A model generated the notes under the pieces. That model was not told the origin of the DNA and did no database searches. It saw nothing but the letters and a program-made list of their open reading frames with translations. Positions 14,363 to 17,386 of a DNA stretch of 17,386 nt are shown in pieces (the first letter of the stretch is position 1; every line of letters starts with the position of its first letter). This DNA comes from CAYUVA01 sp964448115 [NCBI: uncultured bacterium] (lineage in GTDB: Bacteria; CAYUVA01). Made by a program: the position numbers and the translations under genes. The stretch covers positions 1 to 17,386 of the forward strand of contig CAYUVA010000017.1 in NCBI GenBank assembly GCA_964448115.1. Direction: 5' to 3'.

Positions 14363-17035
14363 ATGAATGAAAATGATATGAAGGATCAATCCGACTTCCC
14401 AAGAGATCCATTTCAAATATTGGATCCGGAAATAAGATGGGTGCCGTCTGCAAAAGAGCTGAAAGAAAAAGCTTATGATCACTTATTACCCCCTTTAGTG
14501 CATAAGATCCGTATTCAGGTTAAACAATGGCGGGATTTTAGGTATAGAGGCGCTTCGCCAACCTCGATTGCCCTGTTGAATTACTGGTTTAATACCGAAC
14601 ATAAGAACGGAGATGATTACTTTCAGTACTATTTCGCTCAGCGAGAAGCGGTTGAATCGGTAATATATTTATATGAGGTTGCAAAGGCTAGAGAAAAACA
14701 TGAACTAATCCAATTTGATTCATCAGAGCGAGTTAGCAAGGGTATGTTTCTAGGTAACTGGACTCGCTATGTTATAAAAATGGCGACAGGAACTGGAAAA
14801 ACTAAGGTAATTAGCCTTGTTTTGGCTTGGTCTTATTTCCATAAATTATATGAAGAGGATTCAGATCTTTCCAGAAATTTCCTTATAATTGCACCGAATA
14901 TTATAGTCTTAAACAGACTTAGAAAAGATTTCGATGATCCTACTATCTTCAGACAAGACCCAATTATCCCCGAAAATGGATATCAAGATAGAGATTGGAG
15001 AAATGATTTCCAGTTAACTTTGCATATACAGGATGAGCTAAAGCCTATAACAGGTGAAGGTAACCTCTTTCTTACCAATATTCATAGAGTTTATCTGAAT
15101 GAGCCATTTGCTACTATCGAAGAGGAATTTCTTGGCAAGAGACCTGCACCGGATGCTGATACCTCAAAGGGTGCTGACCTAGGCAAAGTTGTAAGAAGCG
15201 ATAAGATCAAAGACCTTGTCGTGTTCAACGACGAGGCACACCATATTCATGATGAACAATTGCAGTGGTTCCAAAGCATCGAGGATGTTAATAATCAGAT
15301 GAAACTGAAGACTGGGCATGGGATCGCACTTCAATTGGATACGACTGCGACACCAAAACATTCAGATGGATCTATCTTTGTGGAAACAATATGTGATTAC
15401 CCTCTCGTAGAGGCTATCAGACAGAATGTGGTGAAATCACCAGTATTGCCGGATGAGGTATCCCGAGCAAAAATAACTGAACAGACATCGGATAAGTTCG
15501 TCGAAAGATATAAGAATTTTATTGAACTAGGATATATTGAATGGGAGCAACAATATGAGGAACTTAAGAACCATAAAACACCCATCCTCTTTGTCATGAC
15601 AAATGTAACTAGCGAAGCTGATGAGACAAAAGAATATCTGGAAAGAATATATCCTAAGCTCAAAGGAGCTGTTCTAGTAATCCATACGAATAGAAGTGGC
15701 GATATTTCAGAAAGTGGATCAACCAAAAAGAAAAAAGAAGAACTGGAAAAACTGAGGGAAGCAGCAGATAACATAGACTCTGACCTCTCAAAGTACAAAG
15801 CAGTTGTATCTGTGATGATGCTCAGAGAAGGATGGGATGTTAAAAATGTAAGCACCATCGTAGGATTACGCCCCTATGGATCACCTGCAAGGATACTGCC
15901 GGAACAAACCCTAGGCAGGGGTTTGCGAAAGATGTTCGGCAGAGATGTAAAAGAAGAATTGGTGGTAGTTGGAACACCTGCTTTCATTGAATTCGTTGAA
16001 TCGATTAAAACCGAAGGGGTTCAGCTTGGCTACAGAAAAATGGGACCTAATGTCAAATCACAACAGCCTTTGATTATCGAAGTAGATTCCGATAATGCAA
16101 ATAAAGATATAGATAAACTTGATATTCAGATCCCAATTTTAACATCTCGAATATATAGAGAATATAAGAATCTTGAGGAAATTGATGTATATGCAATGAA
16201 AGTTGATCCTTTAACATTAAATGAATATACAGAAGAAGAACTTAAACAAATAATATTTAGAGATATCGACGATAATATCTCTCATACAACAGTTTTTTCC
16301 GATGCAAACATAGACTATAGGAATGTTATCGGTTTTTTCACTCAAAGCATAATGAAAGAAAACCGACTGGTAAGTGGATTTAATATCCTTTATCCGAAAG
16401 TGGAAGTATTTATTCGTATGAAACTATTCGGTAAAGAAGTTGACCTACAAGATCGACAGATAATTAGAAACCTTTCTGAAATAAATACAAGGGTTGCCAT
16501 TTTTACTGCTTTCAAAAATGCTATCAATGAGTTAACAATTAGAGATAAGGGTTCTGCTGAAGTTCGTAACTTTATTTCTTTGAAAAATACACGGCCAACT
16601 GTAGTTAATAATCAAAGATATCTAATACCTCAAAAAAGCATATTTAATAAAATAGTTGGAGATAGCGATTTTGAGCTTGAATTTGCTGCTTTCCTTGAAC
16701 AATGTAATGATATTATATCTTTTGCAAAAAACAATGAAAAAATTGTATTCAAAATAGAATACCAGGCTGATGATGGGAATATAAAATTATTTATACCTGA
16801 TTTCTTTGTTAAGGCAACCGAAAATGAACATTATATTATTGAGACAAAAGGAAGAGAAGATTTAGATGATATACGAAAAAGAAATCGCCTTATAACCTGG
16901 TGTAATGATGTGAACCATGTACAGGATAAAATTAAATATAATCCTCTTTATGTAAAACAAGAAATATGGGAAAAATACCGAGATAGCTTAAAGAACTTTA
17001 GAGATGTTATAGGGCTGGGAAAAATTAATGAATAA
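14363..17035 (+). CDS. DEAD/DEAH helicase-PD-(D/E)XK nuclease, type III restriction Res-like
   Basis: The 890-residue protein joins a superfamily 2 helicase to a C-terminal nuclease, like the Res subunit of type III restriction enzymes. Visible are Walker A MATGTGKT (140-147), motif Ia-type FLIIAPNIIVLNRL (173-186), Walker B NDEAHH (289-294), motif III TTAT (327-330), motif V LREGWDVKNV (488-497) and motif VI EQTLGRGLRKM (514-524). A C-terminal PD-(D/E)XK core follows: E773 in DFELEFAAFL, D813 in IPDFF, and E827/K829 in IIETKG. GAGGA (14352-14356) stands six bases before the ATG. The coding sequence is visibly AT-rich (for example 20 G/C of 60 at 16261-16320, against 37 of 60 at 8881-8940) and rich in AGA and ATA codons, which suggests horizontal transfer. 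No methyltransferase (Mod) gene is seen on either side, so it may be a stand-alone defence helicase-nuclease. Target unknown. Confidence 0.88.
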   Translation: MNENDMKDQSDFPRDPFQILDPEIRWVPSAKELKEKAYDHLLPPLVHKIRIQVKQWRDFRYRGASPTSIALLNYWFNTEHKNGDDYFQYYFAQREAVESVIYLYEVAKAREKHELIQFDSSERVSKGMFLGNWTRYVIKMATGTGKTKVISLVLAWSYFHKLYEEDSDLSRNFLIIAPNIIVLNRLRKDFDDPTIFRQDPIIPENGYQDRDWRNDFQLTLHIQDELKPITGEGNLFLTNIHRVYLNEPFATIEEEFLGKRPAPDADTSKGADLGKVVRSDKIKDLVVFNDEAHHIHDEQLQWFQSIEDVNNQMKLKTGHGIALQLDTTATPKHSDGSIFVETICDYPLVEAIRQNVVKSPVLPDEVSRAKITEQTSDKFVERYKNFIELGYIEWEQQYEELKNHKTPILFVMTNVTSEADETKEYLERIYPKLKGAVLVIHTNRSGDISESGSTKKKKEELEKLREAADNIDSDLSKYKAVVSVMMLREGWDVKNVSTIVGLRPYGSPARILPEQTLGRGLRKMFGRDVKEELVVVGTPAFIEFVESIKTEGVQLGYRKMGPNVKSQQPLIIEVDSDNANKDIDKLDIQIPILTSRIYREYKNLEEIDVYAMKVDPLTLNEYTEEELKQIIFRDIDDNISHTTVFSDANIDYRNVIGFFTQSIMKENRLVSGFNILYPKVEVFIRMKLFGKEVDLQDRQIIRNLSEINTRVAIFTAFKNAINELTIRDKGSAEVRNFISLKNTRPTVVNNQRYLIPQKSIFNKIVGDSDFELEFAAFLEQCNDIISFAKNNEKIVFKIEYQADDGNIKLFIPDFFVKATENEHYIIETKGREDLDDIRKRNRLITWCNDVNHVQDKIKYNPLYVKQEIWEKYRDSLKNFRDVIGLGKINE

Positions 17036-17315
17036 AGCATATTTTGTATATATAATGACTAATAAGAATAATGCTGTTCTTTATACTGGAGTAACCAATA
17101 ATCTAAAACGAAGAATCTATGAACATAAAAATAAAATAATTCAGGGATTTACAAGCAGGTATAATATTGTGAAGCTCGTTTATTATGAAATGTATAATGA
17201 TATTTACATGGCAATTAACCGGGAAAAGCAGATTAAAGCAGGTCCAAGAAAGAAGAAAATTGATTTGATTAATGGCATGAATCCTGAGTGGAAGGATTTA
17301 TACGATGGTTTATAA
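17028..17315 (+). CDS. Small GIY-YIG nuclease-fold protein
   Basis: The 95-residue protein has the short single-domain GIY-YIG fold (COG2827/YhbQ-like). The first motif is AYFVYIMTNK (4-13), in place of GIY. The second is LYTGVTNNLKRRIYEHK (18-34), in place of YIG and including the catalytic-type arginines R28/R29. The family C-terminal signature is INREKQIKAGPRKKKIDLI (63-81), with E65 as likely metal ligand, then NPEWKDLY (85-92). Such proteins are presumed DNA nucleases but few have a known role. Its ATG lies 8 bases inside the end of the helicase-nuclease gene, so translation is probably coupled, and it shares the same AT-rich composition. It could be a partner in the same defence module or an independent small mobile gene. 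Confidence 0.9.
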   Translation: MNKAYFVYIMTNKNNAVLYTGVTNNLKRRIYEHKNKIIQGFTSRYNIVKLVYYEMYNDIYMAINREKQIKAGPRKKKIDLINGMNPEWKDLYDGL

Positions 17316-17332
17316 TGAGATTATGAGATATG

Positions 17333-17366
17333 AGATTGCTTCGTCGCTACGCTCCTCGCAATGACA
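17333..17366 (-). repeat. Intergenic repeat, family B, copy 2 (inverted)
   Basis: AGATTGCTTCGTCG (17333-17346) and CTCCTCGCAATGACA (17352-17366) are the reverse complement of the ends of the repeat at 2138-2182, apart from one base, with a shorter centre. It lies 17 bases after the GIY-YIG stop codon. TTGCTTC at the very end of the window may begin a further copy. Confidence 0.8.
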
Positions 17367-17386
17367 ATGGCGTGAATGGTTGCTTC

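Noticed and set aside
14363-17035. Complete type III restriction-modification system
   Set aside because: Only the Res-like helicase-nuclease is present; upstream is a decarboxylase remnant and downstream a GIY-YIG gene, with no methyltransferase motifs in view.

Overview
The window reads as chromosomal DNA from an uncultured Gram-negative bacterium. An outer membrane is suggested by a long LptC/OstA-type lipopolysaccharide-transport protein, a PilT motor ATPase and two envelope-type glycosyltransferases. No ribosomal RNA or other phylogenetic marker beyond a fragment of alaS is present, so I do not name a phylum. Most genes look moderate in GC, but the last 3 kb is clearly AT-rich.

Layout. 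(1) 1-1801, minus strand: the 5' part of alaS, preceded by a complete pilT-like gene. (2) 1802-2424: a non-coding stretch with two families of small palindromic repeats and several hairpins. (3) 2425-4005, plus: a multi-span GT39/ArnT-like membrane glycosyltransferase, overlapping tail to tail with the next group. (4) 7263 down to 3983, minus: a probable three-gene operon. It encodes a degenerate aconitase/LeuC-like protein, a radical SAM protein with a cobalamin-binding-type N-terminal region, and QueH (epoxyqueuosine reductase). (5) 7531-9642, plus: the LptC/OstA-repeat protein. (6) 9880-11679, plus: a secreted fibronectin-III-type protein with its own promoter, a strong ribosome binding site and a clear terminator. 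(7) 11762-14342, plus: a DUF89/ARMT1-type phosphatase, a GT2 glycosyltransferase, and a phosphatidylserine decarboxylase homologue that lacks its N-terminal part and whose reading frame begins inside a palindromic repeat. (8) 14363-17315, plus: an AT-rich pair, a DEAD/DEAH helicase fused to a PD-(D/E)XK nuclease and an overlapping GIY-YIG nuclease, with a repeat on each side.

The two places that most deserve attention are the minus-strand operon and the AT-rich nuclease pair. In the operon, the aconitase-fold protein keeps three candidate [4Fe-4S] cysteines but appears to have lost the substrate-binding signatures, and it is translationally coupled to a radical SAM enzyme. The nuclease pair resembles a type III restriction Res subunit without a visible methyltransferase, and sits next to a decarboxylase gene whose start seems to have been replaced by a mobile-looking repeat.
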